Shown here piece after piece: positions 8,576 to 17,011 of a DNA stretch of 64,000 nt. Made by a program: the position numbers and the translations under genes. Within the stretch, counting starts at the first letter, position 1. Each line of letters starts with the position of its first letter. The DNA lies in the NCBI RefSeq assembly GCF_018847975.1, contig NZ_CP072597.1:2023001-2087000 (forward strand), given 5' to 3'. Below the pieces are notes generated by a model, which saw only the letters and a list, made by a program, of their open reading frames with translations, searched no databases and was not told the DNA's origin. The DNA is from Lysobacter sp. K5869. GTDB lineage: Bacteria; Pseudomonadota; Gammaproteobacteria; Xanthomonadales; Xanthomonadaceae.

Positions 8576-9982
8576 ATGAGCTGGGGCCAGCCCCGCTCGC
8601 TGCGCGCGCGCCAACTGTTGGCCGCCAGTCTCGGCCTGCTCGCATTCCTGGCCCTGGCCGGCGTCGCGCTCGACCGCGCGTTCCTGGAAACCGCCGAAAA
8701 CAATCTGCGCCAGCGTCTGACCAGCTATGCGCTGGCCTACGCCGCCGACACCGATTTCGGCCGCGGCGGCGAAATCATCCCGCCCTACGATCCGCCGGAC
8801 CCGCGCTTCGACCGCCCGGGCAGCGGCTTGTACGCCGAAGTGATCCTGCCCAACGGGCACTGGGATTCGATGTCGGCGCAAGGGCCGGTGCTGCCCGACG
8901 GCGGCATGCTCAAGGCCGCCGAGGAATCCTTCGAAGGCCCGCTGGCGCTGACCGAGATCAACGGAAAATCCGGCGAAGCCTATCGCTACGGCCGCGGCCT
9001 GATCTGGAGCGTCGACGGCGATCCCAAGAGCGAGTTCCAGTACACGATCTACATCCTCGAAGACACCAGCGCGCTGCGCCATCAGGTCGGCGTGTTCCGC
9101 CAGGCGCTGTGGCGTTATCTCGGCGGCGCCGGCGTGATCTTGCTGTTGTTGCAGGCGCTGATCATGCAGTGGAGCCTGCGCCCGCTCAATCGCGTGATCG
9201 AGGAGCTCAAGCGCGTGCAGCGCGGCGCGGCCTCGCGCATGAGCGAGCGCCACCCGCGCGAACTCGAGCCGCTGACCGAAAGCATCAACGCCTTCATCGA
9301 GAGCGAGCGCGAGAACCTCGACCGCCAGCGCAACACCCTGGCCGATCTCGCCCACAGCCTGAAAACGCCGCTGGCGGTGCTGCGCGCGCGCCTGGACGAC
9401 GACAGCGGCGCGAAGATGGAACCGGAGCTGCGCGAAGACCTCGATCTGCAATTGCGGCGCATGAACGATCTGGTGTCCTACCAGCTCGCGCGCGCCGCGT
9501 CCGGCGGCCACGCGCTGTTCGCCGCGCCGGTGGCGATCGAGTCGCACGCCGAAGAGATCGTGCGCGGCCTGGAAAAGGTTTACGCGTCCAAGGGCATCTT
9601 GTGCGAGTTCGATCTGGCCGACGGCGTGCAATTCCACGGCGAGCCGGGCGACTTGCAGGAACTGCTCGGCAATCTGCTGGAAAACGCGTTCAAGTGGGCG
9701 AATTCGCGGGTCCTGCTGACGGTCAAGCCCGGCGAGACCGCGGCCCAGCGCCGGCCCGGCCTGTTGCTGGCGGTGGACGACGACGGCCCCGGCATTCCGC
9801 CGGAGAAGGTCGCCAACATCCTGCAGCGCGGCGTGCGCGGCGACGAGCGCGTGCAAGGCCACGGCATCGGCTTGGCGATCGTGCAGGACTTGGTGCGCGG
9901 GTATCGCGGCACGCTCGATGTCACGCCGTCGGAAGAGCTCGGCGGGACGCGGTTCGAGGTGAAGTTGCCGCCGGGGTTGTAA
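8576..9982 (+). CDS. phoQ: sensor histidine kinase, PhoQ-like
   Basis: A 468-residue membrane kinase: transmembrane helix ~14-33, a periplasmic sensor of ~145 residues with acidic stretches, a second helix ~181-201, HAMP, then HisKA with phospho-acceptor His260 in LADLAHSLKTPL. A HATPase domain with NLLENAFKW (N box), DDDGPGIPPEK (G1) and GHGIGLAIV (G2) completes it. It pairs with the upstream PhoP-like regulator. The 185-base gap between them has only a short 8-bp GC hairpin (8464-8483), so cotranscription is likely but unproven. A large REP hairpin follows the stop. Confidence 0.88.
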   Translation: MSWGQPRSLRARQLLAASLGLLAFLALAGVALDRAFLETAENNLRQRLTSYALAYAADTDFGRGGEIIPPYDPPDPRFDRPGSGLYAEVILPNGHWDSMSAQGPVLPDGGMLKAAEESFEGPLALTEINGKSGEAYRYGRGLIWSVDGDPKSEFQYTIYILEDTSALRHQVGVFRQALWRYLGGAGVILLLLQALIMQWSLRPLNRVIEELKRVQRGAASRMSERHPRELEPLTESINAFIESERENLDRQRNTLADLAHSLKTPLAVLRARLDDDSGAKMEPELREDLDLQLRRMNDLVSYQLARAASGGHALFAAPVAIESHAEEIVRGLEKVYASKGILCEFDLADGVQFHGEPGDLQELLGNLLENAFKWANSRVLLTVKPGETAAQRRPGLLLAVDDDGPGIPPEKVANILQRGVRGDERVQGHGIGLAIVQDLVRGYRGTLDVTPSEELGGTRFEVKLPPGL

Positions 9983-10030
9983 TCCGGGCGGGTTGCTTCC
10001 GAAACGGTGCGGGCCTCGACGTCGTTGCGG

Positions 10031-10119
10031 TGGCGCGGTCGCGGCTCGCGCCGCTCCTACCGTCGCGAATGAAACCGGCCGGAGCCCCTGTAGGAGCGGC
10101 GCGAGCCGCGACCGCGCCA
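10031..10119. repeat. inverted pair of GTAG REP elements
   Basis: A 30-nt element headed GTAGGAGCGGCGCGAGCCGC occurs in minus orientation at 10031-10060 and plus orientation at 10090-10119. The two copies are perfect reverse complements separated by 29 nt, and each copy is itself partly palindromic. The pair lies between the convergent ends of phoQ and mtfA. It matches the description of GTAG-headed REP/BIME repeats of Stenotrophomonas and relatives, which are mobilised by RAYT transposases; no RAYT gene is in this window. Confidence 0.85.
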
Positions 10120-10166
10120 CTGCAGCGACCGCGAACCCCGCGAAGATCCCGGCGCAGCTTCCAGCC

Positions 10167-10913
10167 TCAAGCGAACGGCGATTCCCCGTACAAACGCCGC
10201 AGATGTTCGGCGACCTTCGGCATCGCCTCGCGCAGCGCGTGCGGATCGCTGAAGTGGTACTCGGTCGCGACCGCGAAGAACTCCTCCGGCGCCTCGCCCG
10301 CGTACGGATCGATCGAGACCTCGCGCCCGCTGTCCACCTCCTGGACGAAAGCGTCGTACGCGCTCTGGAAATCGCGCGCCCACTCGCGTTGCCACGGCCG
10401 CGGCAGCGGCGGGGTGCCGTCGAACTCGCCGTCGAGCGCGTCGAGCTTGTGCGCCATCTCGTGCGCGGCGACGCAGAAGCCCGCGCGCGGGTCCTCGCAA
10501 TCGGCGGCCACATCGGCCCACGACAGGATCAGCGGCCCGGCGTCCCAGGATTCGCCGATCAGCTCGTCTTCCCATTCGTGCAATACGCCGGCCGCGTCCA
10601 CGTGGGTGCGGCCGACCCGGAACGCGTCGGGATAGACGATCAACTGCGACCAGCCGCGCAGGCCTTCGGCGCCGAACTCGAGCAGCGGCAGGCAGCACAG
10701 CGCGGCCAACTGCGCGCGCTGCAGATCGCCGAGCTCGAACTCGCCGATCGGGCTGATGGTTTTCTCGTGCAGGAAGCGCGCGGCCAGTTCGCGCAGGCGT
10801 TCGCGGCGCGTCGCGTCGAGCGCCTGCGCCCAGGGCACCGCGGCGACGGTGTCGCGCCACAAGGCATCGTCTATAGCGGCGGGGCGCCGCAAACGGCGCA
10901 AGAACTCGAACAA
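10167..10913 (-). CDS. mtfA: MtfA-type zinc peptidase
   Basis: A 248-residue member of the MtfA (DUF980) family, slightly shorter than E. coli MtfA (265). It has the zinc motif HEMAH (His151, Glu152, His155) followed by KLDALDGEFDGTPPLP, and the downstream EAPEEFFAVATEYHF helix that carries the third ligand glutamate. In E. coli MtfA binds the glucose repressor Mlc and is a cytosolic aminopeptidase-like enzyme; whether that link exists here is unknown. A small secreted protein gene lies 36 bases upstream on the same strand. An inverted REP pair follows its stop. Confidence 0.9.
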   Translation of the reverse strand: MFEFLRRLRRPAAIDDALWRDTVAAVPWAQALDATRRERLRELAARFLHEKTISPIGEFELGDLQRAQLAALCCLPLLEFGAEGLRGWSQLIVYPDAFRVGRTHVDAAGVLHEWEDELIGESWDAGPLILSWADVAADCEDPRAGFCVAAHEMAHKLDALDGEFDGTPPLPRPWQREWARDFQSAYDAFVQEVDSGREVSIDPYAGEAPEEFFAVATEYHFSDPHALREAMPKVAEHLRRLYGESPFA

Positions 10914-10949
10914 GGCGGACCCGGCGAAAGGCGGGCTAAGCGTCGCGCG

Positions 10950-11228
10950 TCAGCGGAACATGCCCGGCAGGAAATTATGCCAGCGCGGCGACTGCAGCCG
11001 GTTGCCGCCGTCGGAGTCGCTGTGCACGCTGGGCTTGGCCTTGGTGTCGCGCGCGGTCTGCGGGGCGTTGCCGCCGCGCGACTGCGGCCGCGCCGGGGCG
11101 TCCTTGGCCGCGCCGGCATTGCTCGAGCAGGCGTCGTTCGGGCTCAGCTTGCTGACCTCGCGCGCGCTCGCCTGGGTCACGGCCACGCTCGCGGTCAGGA
11201 ACAGCAGGCACAGGCAGATCCGTAACAT
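10950..11228 (-). CDS. small secreted protein of unknown function
   Basis: A 92-residue protein with a Sec signal peptide (about 1-22, ending ASA) and a polar, Pro/Ser/Gly-rich remainder ending PRWHNFLPGMFR. One cysteine remains in the mature part. An AAGGA ribosome site precedes the ATG. It lies 36 bases before mtfA on the same strand and may be cotranscribed. On its strand a TATAGT -10-like box sits at 11282-11287. I do not recognise the family. Confidence 0.65.
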   Translation of the reverse strand: MLRICLCLLFLTASVAVTQASAREVSKLSPNDACSSNAGAAKDAPARPQSRGGNAPQTARDTKAKPSVHSDSDGGNRLQSPRWHNFLPGMFR

Positions 11229-11379
11229 GGCGGAATCCTTGGGGGCGGCGCGACCCCTCCCGGGGGCCGTGGCAGTTGCCGACTATAACGCGAAAACCGT
11301 ACCGAATCCGGCGGCTGGCGGCACAACCCATTGTGCGCCGCAGCAAGCCATGGCACGCATTTGCGCGAGACTCGCATTC

Positions 11380-13212
11380 ATGCCGACGCCCCGCCCGCCG
11401 TTGACCGCCCCGGCCCTGCGCCGGGCCCTGATCGCCGGCGCGCGCCGGGTCATCGCCGGGCGCGACGCGCTCAACCGGATCAACGTGTTTCCGGTGGCCG
11501 ACGGCGACACCGGCAGCAATCTGGCCTATACCCTGGGCAGCCTGCTGAACGGGGCGCTGAGCCGGCGCAGCCGCCACATCGGCGAACTGCTCAAGCAGGT
11601 CGGCGACGACGCCATCGACGGCGCCCGTGGCAATTCCGGGGCGATCCTGGCCCAGTTCCTGTTCGGCGTGGCCGAGTACGCGCGCGCCCAGCCCGGGCTG
11701 GACGCGGCGACCCTGGCCGCGGCGGTCCGCCACGGCGCCGGCAACGCCCGCGCGGCGTTGGCGCATCCGGTCGAGGGCACCATCCTCAGCGTCATCAACG
11801 CCTTCGCCGACGCGCTGGACGAGGCCGCGCGCGCCAGCGTCGACGGCGACCCGCGGCCCGGCTTCGCCCAGGCGCTGGCGCGGGCGCGCAGCGCGTTGGC
11901 GCGCACGCCGCTGCAAATGGCCGTGTTGCAGCGCGCCGGCGTGGTCGATGCCGGCGCGCAGGGCTTCGTCGATCTGCTCGAAGGCATCGCCGAATTCGTC
12001 GAAGGCGGCCCGCGCGCGCTGCGCATGCGCGCGGCGGCGGCCGCGGCCAACGACGGCTGCGGGCACGACCACGCCGAGGCGGTGCCGGCCGCGCACGATG
12101 CGGTCGATCCGCACCGCCGCTGGTGCAGCGAATGCCTGTTGCTCGGCGAAAACCTGCCGCGCGAGGCGCTGCGCGACGCGCTCGAAGCCCTCGGCGCCGA
12201 TTCGCTGGTGCTGGCCGGCGGCGCCGCGCGCCTGCGCGTGCACGGCCACGTCGGCGCGCCGCAGGCCTTGTTCGACGCCTGCGCGCGGTTCGGTTCGGTC
12301 GAAGGCATGAAGGCCGACGACATGCTCGCCCAGCAGCGCAGCATCGAACATGCGCAGGCGTTGGCGATCGTGATCGACAGCGCCGCCGATCTGCCCGAGG
12401 AGCTGGCCGAGCGCTACCGCATCCTGCGCGTCCCGGTGCGGGTGTCGGTGGACGGGCGCGATTACCTCGACGGCGCCGGCCTGAGCACGGCCGAGTTCTA
12501 CCGGCGCATGGCCGCCGCCGGCGAACTGCCGCGCACCAGCCAGCCGCCGCCGGGCGATTTCCGCCGGGTCTTCGATTTCCTGCTCGGCCATCGCGACGAA
12601 GTGCTGTACGTCGGCCTGTCGCGCGCGGTCTCGGGCACCTTGCAGGCCGGCGAACAAGCCGCCGCGCGCAGCGACGCGCGGCGGGTGCGGGTGTTCGACA
12701 CCGCCAACGCCGCCGGCGGGCAGGCGCTGCTGGCGTGGCGCGCGGCCGAGCTGGCCGCCGACGGCATCGCGGTGGAGGCGGTGCTGGCCGAACTGGAGCG
12801 GCTCAAGCCGCTGACCACGACCTGGGCGACCGCGCGCGACATCTCGCACGCGGTGCGCGGCGGCCGAATTCCACCGTGGGCCGGGCGGGTGGTGCGCTGG
12901 ACCGGGCTGACCCCGATCGCGCGGATGGGCGCGGACGGACGCATGGGCGTGCGCGGCGGCGTGTTCGCCCGCGCGAGCGCGCCGGAGGCGTTCGCCCGCT
13001 ACATCGCCCGGCGCACACCGCGCGGGCAGCGCTGGCGCGCCATCGTCGGCCACTGCGACGCGCGCGGCGACGGCGAGTGCTTGCTGGAAGCGCTGCGGCG
13101 CCGGCTCGATCTGGATCAGGCCTTCCTGGTGGAAACCGGGCCGGCGCTGGGCGCGCATGCGGGGCGGGGCGCGTTGCTGGCGTCGCTGCAGCCGGTGCCG
13201 GGGGCGGTTTGA
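11380..13212 (+). CDS. fused fatty-acid-kinase-like protein (DAK2 / FakA-L / DegV-FakB)
   Basis: About 610 residues joining two functions that are separate proteins in Gram-positives. Residues ~5-200 are a DAK2 kinase domain with NVFPVADGDTGSN (Asp41 and Asp43 as metal ligands) and GARGNSGAILAQ. Residues ~245-320 match the FakA middle domain (CSECLLL, DSLVLAGGAARLRVHGHVG, EGMKADDM). From ~327 the FakA C-terminal domain is replaced by a DegV/FakB fatty-acid-binding domain: TSQPPP (Thr386), SGTLQ (Ser418) and GAHAGRG (His593), the positions that hold the lipid carboxylate in FakB. The expected product is acyl-phosphate. plsY, which consumes acyl-phosphate, is the next gene. A start at 11350 is also possible. 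Domains are clear; the fatty acid kinase activity is inferred. Confidence 0.83.
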   Translation: MPTPRPPLTAPALRRALIAGARRVIAGRDALNRINVFPVADGDTGSNLAYTLGSLLNGALSRRSRHIGELLKQVGDDAIDGARGNSGAILAQFLFGVAEYARAQPGLDAATLAAAVRHGAGNARAALAHPVEGTILSVINAFADALDEAARASVDGDPRPGFAQALARARSALARTPLQMAVLQRAGVVDAGAQGFVDLLEGIAEFVEGGPRALRMRAAAAAANDGCGHDHAEAVPAAHDAVDPHRRWCSECLLLGENLPREALRDALEALGADSLVLAGGAARLRVHGHVGAPQALFDACARFGSVEGMKADDMLAQQRSIEHAQALAIVIDSAADLPEELAERYRILRVPVRVSVDGRDYLDGAGLSTAEFYRRMAAAGELPRTSQPPPGDFRRVFDFLLGHRDEVLYVGLSRAVSGTLQAGEQAAARSDARRVRVFDTANAAGGQALLAWRAAELAADGIAVEAVLAELERLKPLTTTWATARDISHAVRGGRIPPWAGRVVRWTGLTPIARMGADGRMGVRGGVFARASAPEAFARYIARRTPRGQRWRAIVGHCDARGDGECLLEALRRRLDLDQAFLVETGPALGAHAGRGALLASLQPVPGAV

Positions 13213-13359
13213 ACGCCACGGCGCGGGGTTCGGGCGGTTCGCGGGTTCGGCGCGGATCGGCGGCGATCGCGGCGAGAACCTAGCGTCCGAACGCCGTTCG
13301 GCGCGGATCGGGCGACGCATCGGCGCGCTGGGCCGCAGCGAAACGCCCGCCGCCTCCCG

Positions 13360-13365
13360 CATAAT
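13360..13365 (+). promoter_or_regulatory. -10 box close to the plsY start
   Basis: CATAAT at 13360-13365 ends 8 nt before the plsY ATG with no ribosome site between, so initiation would give an essentially leaderless mRNA for the plsY-birA-coaX unit. No clear -35 is seen. Confidence 0.4.
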
Positions 13366-13372
13366 CCGCGCC

Positions 13373-14062
13373 ATGCCGCTTTCCGCCTTCGCGCCCGCCT
13401 TGGCGCCCGTCTTGTCCGTCGCCGTCCCGGAGCCGCGCTCGCTGGCGCTGCTGGCGGCGGCCTACGCGCTCGGCTCGGTGTCCGGCAGCCTCGCCCTGGG
13501 CAAGCTGCGCGGGGTCGATATCCGCACCCAAGGCAGCGGCAACGCCGGCGGCACCAACGCGCTGCGCACGCAGGGCGCGCGCTTCGCGCTCGGCGTGGTC
13601 GTCATCGACATCGGCAAGGGCGCGCTGGCCGCGTGGCTGGCGCTGCGCTACGCCCCGGTCGGCGGCGCGTTGTCGGTGACCGCGCACGGGTATCTGGCCG
13701 CGTTCGCCGCGGTGCTCGGCCACGTCTGGCCGCTGTGGCACGGCTTTCGCGGCGGCAAGGGCGTGGCGACCTTGGTCGGCGGCCTGCTGGTGCTGTGGCC
13801 GTTCGTGGTGCCGGCGCTGTTGCTGGTGTGGGCGGCGACCATCGTGCTGACCGGTTACGTCGGCCTCGCCAGCGTGATCGGCGCGCTGAGCCTGCCGTTG
13901 CTGGCCTGGTACACCGACGCCGGCGCGCCGCGGCTGTGGTTCTGCGTCGCCGCGGCGGCGCTGGTGGCGTTCACCCATCGCGGCAATCTGGCGCGCCTGC
14001 GCGCCGGCACCGAATCGCGCTTCGCCCGCGCGCGCTTGCTGCACCGCTGGCGCCGGGGCTGA
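13373..14062 (+). CDS. plsY: acyl-phosphate:glycerol-3-phosphate acyltransferase PlsY
   Basis: A 229-residue polytopic inner-membrane enzyme that moves the acyl group from acyl-phosphate to glycerol 3-phosphate, the first step of phospholipid synthesis. The three PlsY motifs are present: GSGNAGGTNALR (54-65), the glycine-rich HGFRGGKGVAT with Lys129, and HRGNLARLRAGTE starting at His202. At least five hydrophobic segments are visible. Its stop overlaps the birA start by one base, so they are translationally coupled. The upstream gene encodes a likely acyl-phosphate-forming kinase fusion. Confidence 0.95.
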   Translation: MPLSAFAPALAPVLSVAVPEPRSLALLAAAYALGSVSGSLALGKLRGVDIRTQGSGNAGGTNALRTQGARFALGVVVIDIGKGALAAWLALRYAPVGGALSVTAHGYLAAFAAVLGHVWPLWHGFRGGKGVATLVGGLLVLWPFVVPALLLVWAATIVLTGYVGLASVIGALSLPLLAWYTDAGAPRLWFCVAAAALVAFTHRGNLARLRAGTESRFARARLLHRWRRG

Positions 14063-15054
14063 TGGACGACCGCGCGCTATTGCAACGCCTGATCGCGGGC
14101 CCGGCCACCGGCGACGCGCTTGCCGCCGCGGCGGGGCAGACCCGCGCCGCGGTGTGGAAGCGGATCGAAGCGCTGCGCGAAGCCGGCGTGGCCATCGAAG
14201 CCAAGCCCGGGCGCGGCTACGCGCTGTCGCAGCCGCTGGATCTGCTCGACGCCGCGGCCATCGAAACCGCGCTGTCGCCGCCGTCGCGCGCGCGCCTGGA
14301 TTCGCTGGACGTCGCCTGGAGCATCGATTCGACCAACAGCGAGCTGCTGCGCCGCCCCACGCCCGCGCGCGGCGCGGCGGTGTTGCTGGCCGAACGCCAG
14401 ACCGGCGGCCGCGGGCGCCGCGGCCGGGTCTGGGCCTCGCCGTTGGCCGCGCATCTGTATCTCTCGCTGGCGCGCTCGTTCGGCGGCGGCTTGGCGCGGC
14501 TGGGCGGGTTGAGCCTGGTCGCCGGCATCGCCGCGGCCGAAGCGCTGCACACGCTGGGTTTCCAGGCGGTGCGCTTGAAGTGGCCGAACGATCTGGTCGC
14601 GCTCGACGGCGACGGCCTGCGCAAGCTCGGCGGTTTGCTGGTCGAAGGCGGCGGCGAATACGCCGGGCCGGCGCGCGCGGTGATCGGCCTGGGCCTCAAC
14701 GTGCGCATGCCGGCCGCGGCCGCCGCGCAGATCGATCAGCCGTGGTGCGATCTGGCCGCGCTGGCCGGCGCGCAGCCGCCTGCGCGCAGCGCGGTGGTGG
14801 CGGCCTTGCTCGATAGCTTGCTGCCGGCGCTGGACGAATTCGACGCGCAAGGCTTGGCCCCGTTCCTCGACCGCTACGCCGCGTTCGACGCGCTCGCCGG
14901 GCAAACCGTCGGCGTGCTCGGCAGCGACGCCGAACACCGCGGCACCGCGCTCGGTCTGGCCGACGACGGCGCCTTGCGCGTGCGCCTGGACGACGGCGAA
15001 GAGCGCCGCTTCCACGCCGGCGAAGTCAGCGTGCGCCGCGGAGCGCCGCGATGA
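14062..15054 (+). CDS. birA: biotin--protein ligase / biotin operon repressor BirA
   Basis: A 330-residue bifunctional-type BirA. The N-terminal winged helix (about 1-60, AVWKRIEALREAGVAIEAKPGRGY) suggests it also represses biotin genes. The ligase domain carries the biotinoyl-AMP loop GRGRRGR (116-122) followed by VWAS, and KWPNDL beginning at Lys173. A C-terminal SH3-like domain (GTALGLADDGALRVRLDDGEER) completes it. The start overlaps the plsY stop by one base and the stop overlaps the coaX start by four, so the genes form one operon. Confidence 0.95.
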   Translation: MDDRALLQRLIAGPATGDALAAAAGQTRAAVWKRIEALREAGVAIEAKPGRGYALSQPLDLLDAAAIETALSPPSRARLDSLDVAWSIDSTNSELLRRPTPARGAAVLLAERQTGGRGRRGRVWASPLAAHLYLSLARSFGGGLARLGGLSLVAGIAAAEALHTLGFQAVRLKWPNDLVALDGDGLRKLGGLLVEGGGEYAGPARAVIGLGLNVRMPAAAAAQIDQPWCDLAALAGAQPPARSAVVAALLDSLLPALDEFDAQGLAPFLDRYAAFDALAGQTVGVLGSDAEHRGTALGLADDGALRVRLDDGEERRFHAGEVSVRRGAPR

Positions 15055-15809
15055 GCGCGTGGCTGTTCGATCTGGGCAACACCCGGCTCAAGTGCGCGCC
15101 GCTGCGCGCCGACGGCCGTCCCGGCGAGGCGCTGGCCTTGCCGCATCGCGAGGAAGACATCGCCGCCGCGTTGAGCGAGCGGCTGCCGCGCGAACGCATC
15201 GACGCGGCGTATCTGGCCAGCGTCGCCCATCCCGCCCAGCGCATGGCGGTGCTGCAGGCGCTGAGCGCGCGCTGCCGCCGCATCTCCATCGCCCGCACCC
15301 AGCCGCGTTTCCGCGCGCCGGGCTTCGGCGAGGTGCGCATCGCCTATGCCGAGCCGCGCAAGTTCGGCGTCGACCGTTTCCTCGGCTTGCTCGGCGCGCA
15401 TGCGCACGCGCGCGGCGCGAGCCTGATCTGCGGAGTCGGCACCGCGCTGACCATCGACCTGCTCGACGCCGACGGCCTGCACCACGGCGGCCTGATCGCG
15501 CCGTCGCCGACGCTGATGCGCGAAGCGCTGCACGCGCGCGCGCCGCAACTGCCCGAGCACGGCGGCCGCGCGCTGGATTTCGCCGCCGACACCGAGGACG
15601 CGCTGGCCTCAGGCGCCGACGGCGCGGCGATCGCGCTGATCGAACGCAGCCTCGTGCGCGCCGCGCAGCGCCTGGGCGCGACCCCGCGGCTGCTGCTGCA
15701 CGGCGGCGGCAGCGACGCGCTGATCGCCGCGCTGCCGATGGCGCAGCCCGCGCCCACGCTGGTGCTGGAAGGGCTGGCGATCTGGGCGGCGGTCGAGACT
15801 TCGCCCTGA
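15051..15809 (+). CDS. coaX: type III pantothenate kinase CoaX
   Basis: A 252-residue ASKHA-fold kinase making 4'-phosphopantothenate, the first step of coenzyme A synthesis. The phosphate loop DLGNTRLK (7-14), RKFGVDRFLGLLGAH and CGVGTALTIDLLDADG with GGLIAPSPTLM are the family motifs. The ATGA overlap with birA indicates translational coupling; birA-coaX adjacency is common in this bacterial group. Confidence 0.95.
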   Translation: MSAWLFDLGNTRLKCAPLRADGRPGEALALPHREEDIAAALSERLPRERIDAAYLASVAHPAQRMAVLQALSARCRRISIARTQPRFRAPGFGEVRIAYAEPRKFGVDRFLGLLGAHAHARGASLICGVGTALTIDLLDADGLHHGGLIAPSPTLMREALHARAPQLPEHGGRALDFAADTEDALASGADGAAIALIERSLVRAAQRLGATPRLLLHGGGSDALIAALPMAQPAPTLVLEGLAIWAAVETSP

Positions 15810-15819
15810 CCGCGCAGGC

Positions 15820-15825
15820 TAGAAT
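15820..15825 (+). promoter_or_regulatory. -10 box giving a probable leaderless mRNA for the SPOR gene
   Basis: TAGAAT at 15820-15825 ends 7 nt before the ATG at 15832 and no ribosome site lies between them, so +1 would be the A of the start codon. Confidence 0.45.
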
Positions 15826-15831
15826 CCCCGC

Positions 15832-16650
15832 ATGCTCGTTCGCGCCCTCATCGTCCTGCTGACCGCCCTCAACCTCGGTGTCGCCGCGTGGTGGATCGCG
15901 CGCCCCGAACCGCCGCCGCCGGCCGAAGAGACGCTGCCGCTGGGCGTGGCGCGCTTGCAGTTGGTCGACGAAGGCCAGCGCGCCGCGGCGCCGGTCGCCG
16001 CGGCGACCGCGCAGGCCGACGCCAAGCCGGGCGAGGGGCTCAAGCTCGCCGAATCGAAGCCGTCCGACGCCAAGTCCGCGGACGCCAAGGCCGCCGAAAT
16101 CAAACCGGCCGACGCCAAGCCCGCTGAGGTCAGACCCGCCGACGCCAAGCCGGAAACGGTCGCCGCCGCGACGCCGCCGCCCGCGCCGGCGACGCCGCCG
16201 CAGTGCTTCAGCGTCGGCCCCTTCGCCGATGCCGCGGCCGCCGACGCGGCGCGCGCCAAGCTGTCGCCGCTGGCGCAGAAGGTCTCCAGCCGCACCTTGT
16301 CCGGCGGCGGCAATTCGCGCGGCTGGCGGGTCTATCTGCCGACCGCCAACGCCGAGGCCGCGCAGGCCACCGCGCAGCGCATCCGCGCGGCCGGCTTCAG
16401 CGATCTGTTCGTGATGAGCGGCGCCGACGCCAACGCGATCGCGCTGGGCCGCTTCCGCAGCGAGGAGTCCGCGCGCCGCCGCGGCACCGAACTGTCCGCC
16501 GCCGGGTTCGCGGTCAAGGTCGAGGCGCTGGGCGAGAGCAACGGCCAAGTGTGGCTGGACGCCGCGACCGCGACCTCCAAGGGCGAAGCGCTGCGCGTCG
16601 CCGCCGGCGCGGCGCGCTGGCGCGGCATTTCCTGCGACAAGGTGCGCTGA
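15832..16650 (+). CDS. membrane-anchored SPOR-domain protein
   Basis: A 272-residue protein with one N-terminal transmembrane anchor (about 4-22), an Ala/Lys/Pro-rich linker with imperfect repeats of KPADAK/KSADAK type (~75-110), and a C-terminal SPOR-like region (~124-233; two half-repeats with GGGNSRGWRVYLPT and ADANAIALGRFRS). SPOR domains bind denuded peptidoglycan at division sites. It follows coaX by 22 bases, but a -10 box in that gap suggests its own leaderless transcript. The exact partner is unknown. Confidence 0.8.
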   Translation: MLVRALIVLLTALNLGVAAWWIARPEPPPPAEETLPLGVARLQLVDEGQRAAAPVAAATAQADAKPGEGLKLAESKPSDAKSADAKAAEIKPADAKPAEVRPADAKPETVAAATPPPAPATPPQCFSVGPFADAAAADAARAKLSPLAQKVSSRTLSGGGNSRGWRVYLPTANAEAAQATAQRIRAAGFSDLFVMSGADANAIALGRFRSEESARRRGTELSAAGFAVKVEALGESNGQVWLDAATATSKGEALRVAAGAARWRGISCDKVR

Positions 16651-16694
16651 AGGCGCGCTTCGGCCGCGCTTGTCCGCCGGCCGCGCCGGCGCGA

Positions 16695-16700
16695 TAGAAT
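16695..16700 (+). promoter_or_regulatory. -10 box of the tRNA-Thr promoter
   Basis: TAGAAT at 16695-16700 lies 36 bases upstream of the tRNA 5' end and is followed by a GC-rich discriminator, typical of stable RNA promoters. A weak TTGTCC -35 lies 19 bases upstream. Confidence 0.45.
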
Positions 16701-16736
16701 GGCCCGGCCGGCCCGCGCCGGCCCCGCGTTTTCGCT

Positions 16737-16812
16737 GCCGCTTTAGCTCAGTTGGTAGAGCACTCGCCTTGTAAGCGAGCGGTCGTCCGTTCGATTCGGA
16801 CAAGCGGCACCA
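16737..16812 (+). tRNA. tRNA-Thr (anticodon TGT)
   Basis: A 76-nt cloverleaf folds by eye. The acceptor stem GCCGCTT pairs with AAGCGGC, and a 4-bp D stem follows. The anticodon stem CTCGC/GCGAG carries loop CTTGTAA (anticodon TGT, reading ACA and by wobble ACG). The T arm is GTCCG-TTCGATT-CGGAC, and the CCA end is encoded. No gene is visible in the 199 bases between its 3' end and the effector stop at 17012. Confidence 0.97.
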
Positions 16813-17011
16813 CGTGACCCCGAGAAAGAGCAACCGCCCGGCCAGCTCATCCGAAGGCCGCGCACAATCCGGCCGCGAACGCCAAGCGATTCACGCCAAT
16901 CGCACCCCGCCGAGAAAACCGGCTCTCGCCCGATCGCAGCGCACACGAATCCACCGCCGTCCAACACCGGCGACGATTCAACCCCACGACATCGACACCG
17001 CCACCCCCGCG

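Noticed and set aside
10975..13374. Long antisense frame opposite the kinase fusion
   Set aside because: The composition is Arg/Ala/His-rich without domains, while the plus strand encodes intact DAK2 and DegV motifs.
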